NCBI GenBank assembly: GCA_037367405.1
Contig: JAZKJV010011599.1
Coordinates: 124,001-188,000, forward strand
DNA length: 64,000 nucleotides
Source of the DNA: Ottelia alismoides
Taxonomy: Eukaryota; Streptophyta; Magnoliopsida; Alismatales; Hydrocharitaceae
Direction of reading: 5' to 3'
The position numbers and the translations under genes were made by a program. The notes under the pieces were generated by a model. That model saw only the letters and a list, made by a program, of their open reading frames with translations, searched no databases and was not told the origin of the DNA. Positions 11,129 through 22,594 of the stretch are shown piece by piece; positions within the stretch are counted from its first letter, which is position 1; each line of letters opens with the position of its first letter.

Positions 11129-11227
11129 AATTGCCTTCTGTGGCTGGCCCAGTCTCTGATACATCAAACCAAGCAGAAAGTGGGCATGGGCATTCTTTGG
11201 CATCTTTCTTGCAACATGCACCAATCC
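11129..11227 (-). CDS. TPR-repeat protein gene, exon (33 codons)
   Basis: Encodes GLVHVARKMPKNAHAHFLLG, then LMYQRLGQPQKAI, a classic TPR (FLLGLMYQRLGQPQKA). 99 nt, phase 0. The acceptor TATAG is good; the proposed donor is GTCCTG, chosen because it gives the correct join to the next exon and a shorter coding continuation is not meaningful. Weak donor, so the exact 3' edge is less certain. Confidence 0.7.
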
Positions 11228-11784
11228 CTATAAAAATTATTCACTAAATATCCAATAGAAGCGCAAAAAAATACGGGTTTCCATCAGCAAAATTTTAAGA
11301 ACATGGAAATCAAGAAAATTTAACATAGGAGACTTGCTCTGAAAAAAGTAAAACGATATATCAAAGTGAGGAATATGAGAAAGGGGAATCACAATGAAAC
11401 TTTAAAAGATACAGCAAACAAGATTGAACAGTAAAAAGACAACAAAAGGGAAACAAACAACATCAACTATAAGGTTGGGAAAACAAAATCAAACAAATGC
11501 TTCTTATAAATGATGAAAGAAAACTGACAGAATACAGCAAAATAAAACAAAAAAAATTCAGAGCAGATAACGAATATTTCCAAGACAAAGAAAAATTATC
11601 CATTGTATAATTAAGCCAGGCTTTAGGATTTTTTTACATGTAAACCATATCAACAGTACAATAGATGAAGACTATTCGTTATACATATCACCGTATCTAA
11701 CAACTTTCCAAATACCTCTAATTATGGATCGGATATTAATTCAGTTGAAGAACTCGTGCATTTCAAAAAAATCAAAAAACTCAC

Positions 11785-11994
11785 TGCTTTTAGGGTGCAG
11801 ACTTTTTCCTCACGTGAAGTGGATGCCCCTTGACACTGGTGATCACCATCTGTGTCAAAGTTAACTTCAAGATGGCATTTCACATAAAAATCTTGTAAAG
11901 AGGATTTTGGGAAACCCTACCTTCCACTTCCATAATTTCAGACTCCTTGACTAAAGTAATGTTCTTCAATGGATTAATATCATCATTGCTGCTC
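11785..11994 (-). pseudogene. TPR-repeat protein gene, upstream exon with a 1-nt frameshift
   Basis: After a CTGCAG acceptor the minus strand reads NDDINPLKNITLVKESEIME, then VEGRVSQNPLYK. It then needs one extra base to continue as FYVKCHLEVNFDTDG and REEKVCTLKA, followed by a GTGAGT donor. The final codon joins in phase to the next exon. The missing base could be a true mutation or an assembly error. No start exon could be established upstream (12000-12480). Confidence 0.5.
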
Positions 11995-12549
11995 CTGCAG
12001 ACAACGTAAAAAGGCTTGAGCTATAGCAACATATGAAAAATAAAATACAAAGTAAATATGATGCTTTCAGAGCCGGTCATCACATTAGCTCGATCGACTT
12101 ACACAAAAGACACCTGAAATGGGAAAATAATAAGCGACTTTTCGAAATATTAAAAGTAGGATCCACAGTTACACCTTCGATATATCTGAGAAATTGAAAC
12201 GACTCCGGGATGTTTGAAGCATGTTATGGGGAAGGCGGGAATTTCTCGTTGAAGGAAGTTAATGTTCGACCTTGCATATCATCACAGGCAGTCGAACTCC
12301 AAGGATGGAAATGCTAGTCACCCTGAAAAGATGGGAGAGATGGAACACGAGGAAGAGAGAAAGGGAAAGGACGGCGAGAATGGGCAGTGTGTGGGGAGAA
12401 ATGGAGGGCTTGGAAAGAGAGAAGCAAAAAGGGAGCAGTGGGACTGAGCGTGCAAGTTTCCTGTTGATTTGCTATCCTGCACGAACATCGGCTAATGGGT
12501 GCGGGTGGATCGGATTAAATGGTTTGCATTGCTGCAATCACAATATTAT
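11995..12549. other. Upstream region of the TPR gene, no exon resolved
   Basis: Read on the minus strand, 12480-12290 is CT-rich and resembles a plant 5' UTR. An ATG at about 12090 (MTGSES on the minus strand) could start the protein, but its splice donor is not clear. Plus-strand ORFs in 12262-12556 are low-complexity charged sequence and are not supported. Confidence 0.3.
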
Positions 12550-13595
12550 AAGATAAGCACAGCGTTATGTAGCACTTTCAATCACAAGATAAACAATCAA
12601 ACCACATGTGTACAGATATTTAAGTGAAAACCCTACTAGGTAAAAACCCAGGACCTGATTCTCTCGACTCGAGCTTTCAACATGACCGATACGTGTCATC
12701 CACGAACCTGACTAGCCTATGCAAGCAACCGAACCGTATTACAACTTGAGTTGATTATGAGGTCAACTCAATCGTATATAAATAAAAAAATCCTAATAAC
12801 ATCAATATCAAAGTAAATATTCAATAAAGAATATGAACGATCTTACATAGCAAGGAGCATGTTCGTAAGAATTGGACGTAGAGAACCAGAACTGTTTGAT
12901 TGAAGAACGCAACAGAAAATAGCTCTTGAATCTTTCTCTCAGGGTACAGACTAGAAAGCAAAGAGATGAGAGCTTGTTGCACTTTTTTGTGTTGTAGAAT
13001 GAGTTATGGGATCTTATTTATAAGGCTCCAAGAAATATGACCGTTAGAAACAAAATAGAAATGAAATTGGCTCCAAAAATACTCCTGAAATGGAATATGA
13101 TCGAACAGGATACTAAGATGATCGATCAGAATTAAATAATGGATCATGAGGATTTAGGTGATCCATCATAATCAGGAAATGATCGATCAAGGATCAAAAT
13201 TCAACGATCATAAATATAGCAGTTGTAATTCAAAAAATAATCATCGAGGATCAAGGTTGATCGATCATGCATGATCAATCAGCGTAAAGCAGTTGATCGA
13301 TCAGCTTGACTCTTTGACTTGAAAGTCAAAAGTTAAATTCAAAGGGTCGAAATGCAATATGCATTATTGGAGGTCCTTTACATTCTAAGATAATTACAGA
13401 ATGCATGACTCAATAAAAGAAAAGACTTCGTCTTCTTCTTAAGCTTGAGATCCTTTCTTGAGCTTGAGCTGAAAGGAGGTTCTTAGCATCTTCTTCACTT
13501 AGGTTTGAGCTCCTCGGACTTGAGCTTCTACCTGATCCAGTAGCGTTCTTGCTCTTGACCTAGTTACAAACTAACTGCACAAGTATTGACTAACA
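12550..13595 (-). mobile_element. Probable SIRE-like copia LTR (minus strand)
   Basis: On the minus strand it begins TGTTAGTCAATACTTGTGC just after ATGATGACAAAACT, a context I associate with the internal end of SIRE/Maximus-type elements. A TATA box (CCTTATAAATAAG) lies near 13013, followed by a leader-like stretch. The far end and target duplication could not be fixed, so the left boundary is approximate. Confidence 0.5.
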
Positions 13596-13960
13596 CAAGT
13601 TTTGTCATCATATAAATATGCATGTTCATGCAATATCAATTTCCCCACTTTTGCACGAACTCGCATTTCCTTCACGATGGCAACAGGAACTATGGTGGCA
13701 ACGAAGAACATTCCAAAACATATTATATGTGTGCACACCGTGCAACTTGATTGCGTGAATTCCATGATATCAGTCATACAAATTACATGTGTGACTCCTG
13801 AGATGCCATCTTTGGAAGATGTTGATCCAAGAGTTATAAAGATAGAACGGGTTCCCCTTTAGGCTCAAACTTATAAGATGCACTAGGGATAGGGAGGATC
13901 CGGTTAGAGCATTTTCGGTTTTGGCATTACTACGAATCCACCCATGCATAATAGTCAAGT
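13596..13960 (-). mobile_element. 3' internal remnant of the SIRE-like element
   Basis: Minus-strand sequence leading into the LTR start, including a purine-rich GTGGGGAAATTGATATTG segment at a plausible polypurine-tract position. No Pol domain survives. The ORFs on both strands here are not recognisable. Confidence 0.35.
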
Positions 13961-14117
13961 TTACATATCCGAAATCGATGGTGATTGGGGCTCCCTCATA
14001 TGGCGCTCAGTAATAAGGACTATAGATAGTGGAGGAATTGGATCCCCCCACAACACATACCCATGGTCGTTGGCTTGCTAGTGCTCGCACCCATCAAAGA
14101 ACCGCTTGAGTGTCTAC
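13961..14117. other. Unassigned flank
   Basis: Between the SIRE-like remnant and the poly-A of LINE-C. I see no gene or repeat signature in it. Confidence 0.5.
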
Positions 14118-15459
14118 TTTTTTTAAAAGAAAAAAGGGCATCCATCATATAGGGGTGTGCCAAAAACTTTACCATTTATCAACAAAAAGTAATCCAAGCG
14201 TGTTACATAAATAGTATAATGCAAAGTTACAATTTCTAACTCTCAGTCAATGCCTTAGCATGCGCCACCACATTTTCATCGTAGAAACGATCATGATGAA
14301 ACACCACCACATTTCTAGCCAACTACAATGCACGGATCGGTGCCACGTACCCCGATCTCTCATTCTTTGGGCCATACCAATCAGCCCCAATGGAGATCAG
14401 AAACCAGAGACACTGTCGGCACGTACCGCATGATTCCCAAAAAGGTTCCAGAACCCCTCGGAGCTCCCACAAGTGAAGAAAAGGTGATTGGCATCCTCAA
14501 CATCCATCAAATGTCAAGTCCATGTCGGATCAATCACCTGAACAAAGCTCGCAAACATTTTCCCCATCCAGCAATCTCCCCCTTATTAATAGCCAAAGGA
14601 ATACCTCCACACAAGTTCGAACCTTCCGCTTCTATATCCACATGCAATCCGCGGCATACCCTCCAGGGTCAAAAGTCAAAGGGCCCTTCAAGGGCCTGTA
14701 AGCCTTCCTCCACCGAAAAGAAACCATCACACCAAATTCAACAGCCACGTCTGTCAGTAGGCCCGACCACATTCTCAAGCTCCTCGAGTAAAACCATAAG
14801 CTCCTCCAGTCGTTGATATGAAAGCTCATATCTAAACTGCGGAAAAAAGGAATGCTTGTCCCAAACTGCCACCAAGTGATCTATGTTCTGCCAATGCTTT
14901 TAATCGTGGGAACCTCGCCTGCAAAGCCCCGCCCTCATTCCAATCATCCATCCATAACCAAAACCATGTGTCGTCCCCAACAACCAGTCCCACGAACGGA
15001 CGGATCTCCTACACCACGCTGCAAATGCCTCTCCAGAAGTACGAAGAAGCAAAATCAAGATCATCAGAACCAGGAAAAGAGAGACTAGACCTGTAGATCC
15101 TCCGGATCAATCTGCAAACCAGACTGCTACAATAACCTCAGATCCTCCAAGCTACGAACACCAAGGCAACCATCCTCTTTTGATTATGATACCAACTTCC
15201 AATCCACCAAAGTAAATCCATTTAGTCGTCCAGATGACAACTAGAAGAAATGTCTCATGATGGTCTTAAGCCTCTTCCGCACCCGTAAAGGCACAAGCCT
15301 AGAAGAAAAGAAAAAGATAGGGATCATTAACAGAACCGAACGCAACAACACCAGTCTACCACCCTGGATAGGCAAACAGATTTCCATCTCACCAGCCTCT
15401 ACTCCAACTTCTAAATCACAGATTCACAGGTAAACAATTAGGGGCGTGCATCCTCCCAG
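14118..15459 (-). pseudogene. LINE-C segment 3: RT C-terminus, zf-RVT region and 3' end
   Basis: On the minus strand this is the thumb and C-terminal region of an L1-type LINE ORF2, heavily frameshifted (for example WRKAYRPLKGPLTFD near 14700, a counterpart of VRKAYGAICRPPPS in LINE-D). It ends near 14118 in an A-run after GGCACACCCCTATATGATGG, similar to the 3' ends of LINE-D, -E and -G. It continues segment 2 across the hAT-like insertion. Confidence 0.75.
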
Positions 15460-16649
15460 CTATTATTTTCAAAAGCACTGCATCGAGGCGTAAAGGTGAA
15501 CGTCTCGAGGCGAGGTGTGCAAATATCGCCCTGAGTTGCATTCCTTGGGTCCTTTAGATGGGGCGTACGGCTCAACCTCGCGTGAGGCGTTCAAGGCGCG
15601 AGGCGCTTGAGGCGAGGTGGAGGCGTAAACCTCAAGCACGAGGCTTTTTGTTTATCTTTTGGAATATGTGTTTTGCACATGACCCAATTTCTCCCTAAAC
15701 ATTATACATTTCTTTATTTTTGTGTTTTGTTTCCTTGTTAAAACTTGCATATTTCTATATATAGCTCCATGCAAAGAGAAGAGATCGCATGAAACAAGCG
15801 AAGCTCAATGATCTTGTATACATCATGTTCAATTAATCATATATCTACACATACTAGTAATATTGCACATAGATTTGAGTTTAAAATGTAATATTTTTTT
15901 ATACTAGTTGCAAGTTCGCAACTTGATATTGTTATTTGGTATTGTTCTTTGGTTGTATGACTTGTGAATCTTAAAATAGTTATTAGAAATATGAATCAAG
16001 GGAGAAAATAAACATGTGAAGTAAAATAATTATTGCATTTTATTGTGAATAGATGAATAGAAATAGAATCATTAGTAAAAAATCATTGATTGTTGCCCCA
16101 ACACCTTGTGGGGGGGAGCAGGAGCAGACACCCCCCCCCTCTAGTCTCGTTTACCAGGCAAGGAGACCCCCATCTTGTTGAGGTATGATATAGCAGGAAG
16201 GGTGCATACACGGTTCTCCAGTTACGTTAAGTAAGACAAATGGTTGGGATTCAAGGCATATAAATATTTTTTTACTTTGAACACTAAAAATTGTGGTTTC
16301 TATTGTACTTTTAGTATTAAGTATAGATTTTAGTTGAATACTCATATAGAATCCTTCAAGTTGGAATTGGAACTTGATATTCCATTTATTACTGGCTTAA
16401 TATTAGTTTTTTTGAACTTCAATGCTTTCGTCACTTATGTGATGTATTTTTTACTAGTGTGAAATTATTTTTGAATGTATTTTTTTGGAAAAACCAGATA
16501 ATATTATATACTTATTTAATGTATTTTTTGCTTTAATTTAAATTTTTCTTCAAAAAAATTGAAGCTTACGCCTCGACCGCCTCGAGGCTTACACCTCACC
16601 TCAATTTCAAGAAAACGCTTCGGATAGCCTCGCGCTTTTTTAAACCTTG
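15460..16649. mobile_element. hAT-like non-autonomous element with GAGGCG subterminal repeats
   Basis: About 1.19 kb of non-LINE sequence splitting LINE-C. Both ends carry clusters of CCTCGAGGCG, GAGGCGTAA and CGCGAGGCT words; the middle is AT-rich with no coding capacity. The flanks share a direct repeat CTCCCAG (15453-15459 and 16650-16656), or 8 bp with one mismatch. One end reads CAAGGTTTAAAAAAGCG; the other is a poor match, so the terminal inverted repeat is degraded. Confidence 0.6.
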
Positions 16650-16656
16650 CTCCCAG

Positions 16657-17271
16657 CCACCAGACGCACACGAAGGTAACGCAGCGACAACTCCTTGTGC
16701 GGCGAGCATAATCAGCCATCACACAAGTCTATCTCCATATCCACCAAGCTAAAAGGAACGAACTCCGACTTCTCTCTGTTAAGTCTCAACCCGGATACAC
16801 CTCCGAACATGTCCAGAGCCACTGACTACCCCCTGCAACTGTCAGCACCACCCTCCGCAAAAAGTCTCGTGTCATCCACGTACTAAAAGATGGGAAAGAA
16901 ATCTCCTCCTTTGAGTAGCCATAGCAAAAAAACATAAAATAGAGCGATCAACCATAATCGTCAACGCGTCGGACGCAAGAATGAATAGAAGAGGTGCAGA
17001 GGACAACCCTGATGAACTCTGCGTTGCGGCTGGAAGTACCCCCCCCCCTTCGGCGGCACATTCACAAGAATCGCACACGATGTGGTCGTGACAAACCTCT
17101 TCATGCATGAAATCCATCTGTAAGAAAAACAGCATATATGCAAAGAGGCCCAAAGGTAGTGTCAGTCAACACAATCATAGGCCTTCGAGAAATACACCTT
17201 CCAAAGAACATCCTTAGATTTCCTCATGTGACAGTCCACCACAATCTCAGAGGCCAGAACCACACTATCCA
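16657..17271 (-). pseudogene. LINE-C segment 2: reverse transcriptase palm region
   Basis: Minus-strand pieces include SVVLASEIVVD, ISCMKRFVTTTS and RVHQGCPLHLF, matching RT sequence after the GRQIGD motif. The segment picks up where segment 1 (30605-31290) stops, with LINE-D between them. Multiple frameshifts. Confidence 0.8.
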
Positions 17272-17648
17272 TTTTTTTAGGCCAAAAATGAGGGAACGTG
17301 TACTGGTGCACACCCCAATAAACTAATTAACTAAAAATAAACATTACAATTTACAAAAGCCACGAATCAAGCAATTGCTTGTAAAAGAAACAGACATTCT
17401 CAAAGTATAAACGGAGGCCAGAAAAAAGCACATCATTACGGGCCAGAAAAATGGCCCACAGGACCGCCACCGGAGCAAGGATCTCTCTTCTTTGTCGACT
17501 ACGCGCCCCAAAAAGAGAAGTCCAAAAAGAGTCCAAATCACGGGTGTACAACCAGTCCAATCCCACGTCACTCCACACAGGCGAGGAAATATGGCACCGA
17601 AAAAAAAGGTATTCCAGTGTCTCAATGTCAGTACCACACAAGGGACAT
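17272..17648 (-). pseudogene. LINE-D zf-RVT domain and 3' end
   Basis: Encodes CPLCGTDIETLEYLFFRCHI, the zinc-binding domain found at the C-terminus of plant L1-type ORF2, then WAIFLARNDVLF. It ends with the conserved LINE tail (TTGGGGTGTGCACC, then TTTTTGGCC) and an A-run at 17272-17278 on the minus strand, abutting LINE-C RT. Confidence 0.85.
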
Positions 17649-18911
17649 CTATCTAAAACCATCTAGCTTTGCGCATCGATCCCGAGTCATAATGCGCTTC
17701 CGTCTAAAGAGCCAGAGGAAGAAACCAATCCTCTCCGGGAGACCAAGTGTCCAAATAAACTCGCAATCCCGAATTATACAGTCTGTGATGGAGGGCGGTG
17801 GCCTACAGATGGCGCCATAGGCCTTCCGAACCGAGAAGGGTGCATTCTTCCAAATCCAGTGATCCAAGCTAGAGGAGGGTTTGCTCACCTGCCCAAGTAT
17901 GTATAGAATGCGAAGGAACTCTTCCATCCACTGATCAGAGAGCGATGATCTGAAAGCCGGCATCCAATTTCCATTAACCCAGCAATCCACAACAGGCGCA
18001 TCTGAATTAGCTGCCAAAGCAAACAAGCGAGGGAAGCGGCTGCAAAGGGGACCGCCCCCTGTCCAATCGTCCAACCAAAAACCAAAAGTAGCACCATTTC
18101 CCACAACCGAGCTAAAATGCTCACAAAAGCGGGCCAAAACCTTCATAATCCCCTTCCAGAATGCGAACTGCTTTGGCCCTTGTAGCAACAGACCAGGGCT
18201 CGCCACGGAAACGCCATAAAGGCGCCGGATTAGGTGACAACACATGCCCTCATCTTTACCCCAAATTCTGCTCACCCATTTGAGTAATAGCGCCTCATTG
18301 AGAGTCACCACTCTTGATCCCAAGACCCCCATGCTTTTTAGGTTGAACAACGGTCTCCCAATCAACCATGTGTATGCCGTTTCCTGACAAGATTTGCTCC
18401 ATAAAAACAAGCACATCAATTGTTCCAATCTCCGTCTGATGTCCACCGGTAGCAAGCGGGAAGAGAAGAAAAACACCGGGATCGCATAAACAACCGCTTT
18501 AATCAGCACCAGTCGACCGCCACGTGACAGCAAAGCCGCCTTCCAGCCAGTCATTTTCCTCTCCATCTTCTCCACCAACGACACCCAGTCCGACAACTTA
18601 ATTTTACCGTTCATAAGAGGAAGACCAAGATACCTGAGAGGAAAGGAACCACATGTCGTGCCCAGCTCCACATAACAGGAATGAGCCTCCTCCTCTGACA
18701 TGCCAAACGGGACAACAATGAATTTGCTATGATTCAACTCCAGAGCAGACAACTCACCAAATATCTCAAGAGTAATGCCCATGACACTCGCCTCCTCTTT
18801 GCCACCTTTAATAAAAAAGATCATGTCATCTGCATGTTGCAACAAGGGGATATGTACATTTCTACATCTGTAACCAGTCATAATCCCACTTCTCTGAACC
18901 CGGTCAACCAT
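17649..18911 (-). pseudogene. LINE-D ORF2: RT C-terminal half, uninterrupted 420 codons
   Basis: Contains LLQHADDMIFFIKGG, with the RT catalytic motif HADD (usually FADD), the thumb (RKMTGWKAALLSRGGRLVLI, FFFSSRLLPVDIRRRLEQ), LLKWVSRIWG, FGFWLDDW and SDQWMEEFLRIL. ORF2 carries out target-primed reverse transcription. This stretch is open, unlike the regions either side. Confidence 0.88.
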
Positions 18912-19492
18912 GCAAGCAAGAACATTAGTAGCAAGTACAAAAAGTAAAGAAGCAAGAGAGCATCCATGCCTGACTCCTCTATGTGGCTGAAAAAACCTCC
19001 CTCAGGGCGGCCGTTCACCAGCATCAAGAGCGATGTCGTGGTGATGCAACGTTTCATCTATGAAATCCAAATGTCCGGAAAACCTCACCGGTACATAGCT
19101 GCCCGCATAAAACGTCAGTCCAAGGTATCATAGGCTTTGGCAAAGTCCACTTTCCAAAGCAACGTCTGCTTGCCATTTCGTTTCCAATCAGATATAATCT
19201 CGGAAGCCATTACCAAACTAACCCCAATCTGACGGCCAGGAATGAACGCTGACTGAACTGGGGAGACCATATGGTCAAGAACTTGGTTAAGACGAACCAT
19301 GAGCACCTTTGCTACAACGAGATAAATGCCATTGGAGAGGGAAATTCGCTTGTAGTCTTCAATCCTCTCTGTCGTCCACGTTTTTAGAAGAAGGAAAATC
19401 ATAGCCTTGTTCAATCTTTCAAATCTCGCATTGCAACGACAAAACTCCTCCACAACCTCCAGGGCCTCATCACCCACCACACTCCAGAATTC
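18912..19492 (-). pseudogene. LINE-D ORF2: RT N-terminal palm/fingers
   Basis: Minus-strand sequence KEFWSVVGDEALEVVEEFC, IEDYKRISLSNGIYLV, SPVQSAFIPGRQIG and LLWKVDFAKAYDTLD, the RT fingers and palm. It is cut at its N-terminal side by the poly-A of LINE-E (19493-19499). The missing upstream motif NADGAPNPNG is found at 26371 onward, proving one split element. Confidence 0.88.
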
Positions 19493-19666
19493 TTTTTTTA
19501 GGCTCAAAAAAAAGGGGGAGACACTCAACGGTGTTCGCCCCAATATATTAAAAAAGTAGGAAAAGAATGTTACAAAAAAGGAGAAGTAAAAAATACAGTA
19601 CTACACCCTTAATAGAGAACCGAAAAACAACAGAAAATCATCACCCCCAAGAAAACCACCTGCGAG
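19493..19666 (-). mobile_element. LINE-E 3' UTR and A-run
   Basis: Minus-strand tail TTGGGGCGAACACC, CTCCCCC, GAGCC and an A-run, nearly the same as the LINE-D and LINE-G tails. It marks the insertion point of LINE-E in LINE-D. Confidence 0.85.
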
Positions 19667-20602
19667 CTACACCGCACACCAGTCATCCAGAAGACGCGAG
19701 CAATGGATAAAAACGTTATCCCGGTAGAAGCGTTGGCCGGAGAAGAGGGCCTCATTCCTACCCAGCCATATGCACCATAACCTTGCAATCGGGGCCAAAA
19801 TGTGCCTCCTTTCCCTGTTCCTGTTGCAAAACAAAAGCTCGCAGAAGGCAATCAGATGATCCGATCTCACCCACTCCAGATCATCCCCGATCCCCCGGAC
19901 CACGTGGCAGCCGAAGAATAAATGATCAATAGTTTCCACCTCTGCATCGCAAAGGACACAATTAGAACCGACGTTAACAAAGAATCTGGCGCATCGATCA
20001 CGCGTTAAAAGCCTCCCCCTGCGAAGAAGCCAAAGGAAGACGCCAATGCGCTCGGGAAGCATCAAGCCCCAAAGGAACCAACAATCGCGCAACAGGAGAT
20101 CAGCCCTGACCGGAGGATGGGGAGCCAGCGCCCGATACGCCTTATGCGTGGAAAAAGTGCCATCCTTCCACGTCCAGTGATCCCGCCCATCATTAGGCCG
20201 GTCATAGTCACAGAGGACGTTTAATAGAGAAAGAAAATCATCAACCCGTTGGTCCGAGAAATTCACAAGAAAGCACGGACACCAGCAGCCATCCAACCAG
20301 CACGAAGCAACCGTAGCCTCTTTGTCATCCGCCAAAGCAAACAGACGGGGAAAGCGTTCCATCAAAGAACCTCTTACCGACCAATCGTCAAGCCAAAATT
20401 TGAAAGAGTCCCCCTTCTCCAGTACCGGCCTAAAGAGGGAAACATTCCTAGAAAAAACATCCAACACATTACGCCAGAATGGAGAAAGGGGCCCGATGTC
20501 ACCTCCCCCCCCCCCCCGCACCACCCCCAACCTTGCAACACCCAGGAACTCCCTGAGAACCTTAATGAAGAAGTTATCCTCCTGACCCCAAATTCTACTC
20601 AC
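19667..20602 (-). pseudogene. LINE-E ORF2: C-terminal region with zf-RVT domain
   Basis: Follows a TAG at 20603-20605 that replaces the tryptophan of the LLLKW-VSRIWG motif. It contains FKFWLDDW, SDQRVDDFLSLL, DHWTWKDGTFSTHKAYRAL, PERIGVFLWLL and the zinc-binding CVLCDAEVETIDHLFFGC. The GGGGG-rich tract near 20510 encodes poly-glycine and may have been a slippage site. Confidence 0.88.
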
Positions 20603-21448
20603 CTATTTGAGTAAAAGAGCATCGTTAACAACCTCCAGCCTCCGCACACCCAGGCCACCATCCCGTTTGGCCCTAGTAACCTCATCCCAGGCCACAAGAT
20701 GTAGCCCCCTACCCCCCTCCCCCTTCTTTCCCCACAAGAAGCGGCGCATACAACTTTCAAGTCGCAGACGAATCCCCTTAGGCATGCGACGAATCGAGAG
20801 GAAGAAAATCGGAATAGAGGAAAGCACAGCCTTGAGAAATACAAGACGACCCCCTCTAGAAAGCAACGTCGCGCGCCAGCCAGCAAGGCGAGCCTCCACC
20901 TTCTCAACAACCAAACGCCAATCCCTAAGCCTGACCCGGCCCACCACCAGCGACAAGCCAAGGTAATCAATAGGGAACCCACTTGGAGGAGACCCCAACA
21001 GCTGCCCACACTCCACCGCCTCCGCCTGCGACATCCCAAAGGGAATCACCTTGGATTTAGCGCCATTAATCAAGAGCCCCAATAATTCGCTGAACAGGTC
21101 AAGAGTGATCGCCATACCGGAGACCTCAGAAGTGCCACCCTCGATGAAGCAAATAGTATCATCCGCAAATTGAATTAAGGGCACGCGCAAGGCGCCCTTA
21201 GTGAAGCCATTGGACAGCCTCGCCTCGATCACACGATCCACCATACGTGCCAGCACATCCGAAGCCAAGACAAAGAGGAGGGGAGCGAGGGGACACCCCT
21301 ACCGCAGCCCTCTTCTCGGCTGGAAGAAGCCCCCAACCGCCCGGCCATTAACCAAGACAGAGAGCGAGACAGTGGTCACGCACCGTCGCATACATGAAAT
21401 CCATACCTCAGGAAATCCCCTCCTCCTCAAGACATACCACAAGAACCG
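20603..21448 (-). pseudogene. LINE-E ORF2: RT catalytic half
   Basis: Includes LIQFADDTICFIEGG (catalytic FADD), GYPIDYLG-like palm sequence, WRATLLSRGGRLVFLKAVL and IRLRLESCMRRFLWGKK. Two TAG codons interrupt it: 21299-21301 in the RQGCPLAPL motif and 21449-21451 after AYDCLE. All three LINE-E stops are single transitions. Otherwise nearly full length. Confidence 0.88.
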
Positions 21449-22594
21449 CTACTCCAAGCAATCATACGCCTTCGCGAAGTCGATCTTCCAAAGTACCCCC
21501 TTCTTGTCAGAGCTCTTCCAATCATCGACTAACTCAGAAGCCACCGCGATGCAATCCGAAAGGTGCATGCCCCTAATGAAGGCAGCCTGGGCCGGAGAGA
21601 CAAGTGAGTCCACTACACGAGCAAGCCGTCTGGCTAAGACCTTAGCAATGATAAGATAAATCCCATTCGAGATCGAGATAGGACGGTAATCCTCAATACG
21701 ATTCGCCGCCGAGGATTTAGGGATCAAGACAATGATGGCCCTATTAATCCTATCAAAACCAGCATTCCCAACACAAAATTCGCTAACCACCTCCATAACA
21801 TCATTGGCCACCACCTCCCAAAAAACACGATAAAAAGCCACCGAAAACCCGTCAGGGCCCGGGGATCCATCAACATTCAAGTCCCAAACGGCCTCCTTAA
21901 GCTCAACGAAGGAAATTGGCCGAGTCAAGGCCTCAGAGTCCAAGGCCGATAAAGAAGGGGCCCCAAGGCCCAGCCAGCGCCATCTGCGTGGTGAGCGGCT
22001 CGCAGAGAACCGCTTGAAATGATCCACAATGGCAAGCCCCATCTCCCTCTCCCCACAAACTTGAGCACCATTAATGCTAAGAGATCGAATTAAGTTATAG
22101 CGCTTTCTACCGCTAGCCACACGGTGAAAAAAGGCCGTATTGGCATCAACATCTTTGAGCCATTTCATATGCGATCGCTGACGCCACTCAATATTCCTTA
22201 TCTTATCCTCCGCTGTGACCTTCTTTTGTGCAGCAAGGCGCTCATGAAGTTCCTCAAGCAACAGGTCCCTATCATTATCAGCCCGATCAAGGAGCGCAAT
22301 GACATCCTCCGCTGCCGCCCTTGCGGCAACACGCGCCGATCTCGACTCCTTCTTGAACCCCGCAAGTAATTTCCGCAAAGAAGCAAGCTTCTGATCAAGT
22401 CTATGAGCCGCAGACCCCGCAAAAGAAGCTTGATTCCAGTGCGTCTTCACCACGTCTTTGAAAGTAGGCTCCTGGAGCCAGCATTTTTCGTATCGAAAAA
22501 GGCCCCGCGTCCGATGGCCCTCATCAAACTCCCATATAATAGGATTGTGGTCAAAGAAGGAGCGGGGGCGAGAAGACACCGAGCAGAGAGGGAA
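21449..22594 (-). pseudogene. LINE-E ORF2: linker and N-terminal RT
   Basis: Open for 376 codons: endonuclease-RT linker (FRYEKCWLQEPTFKDVV, RQRSHMKWLKDVDANTAFFH), then RT start (DLNVDGSPGPDGFSVAFYRVFWE, IEDYRPISISNGIYLI, SPAQAAFIRG, WKIDFAKAYDCLE). Interrupted on its N-terminal side by solo LTR 2. Confidence 0.88.

Noticed and set aside
12262..12556. Plus-strand charged ORFs (EKMGEMEHEEERKGKDGENG-like)
   Set aside because: Low complexity, opposite to the TPR gene, and overlapping its probable 5' UTR.
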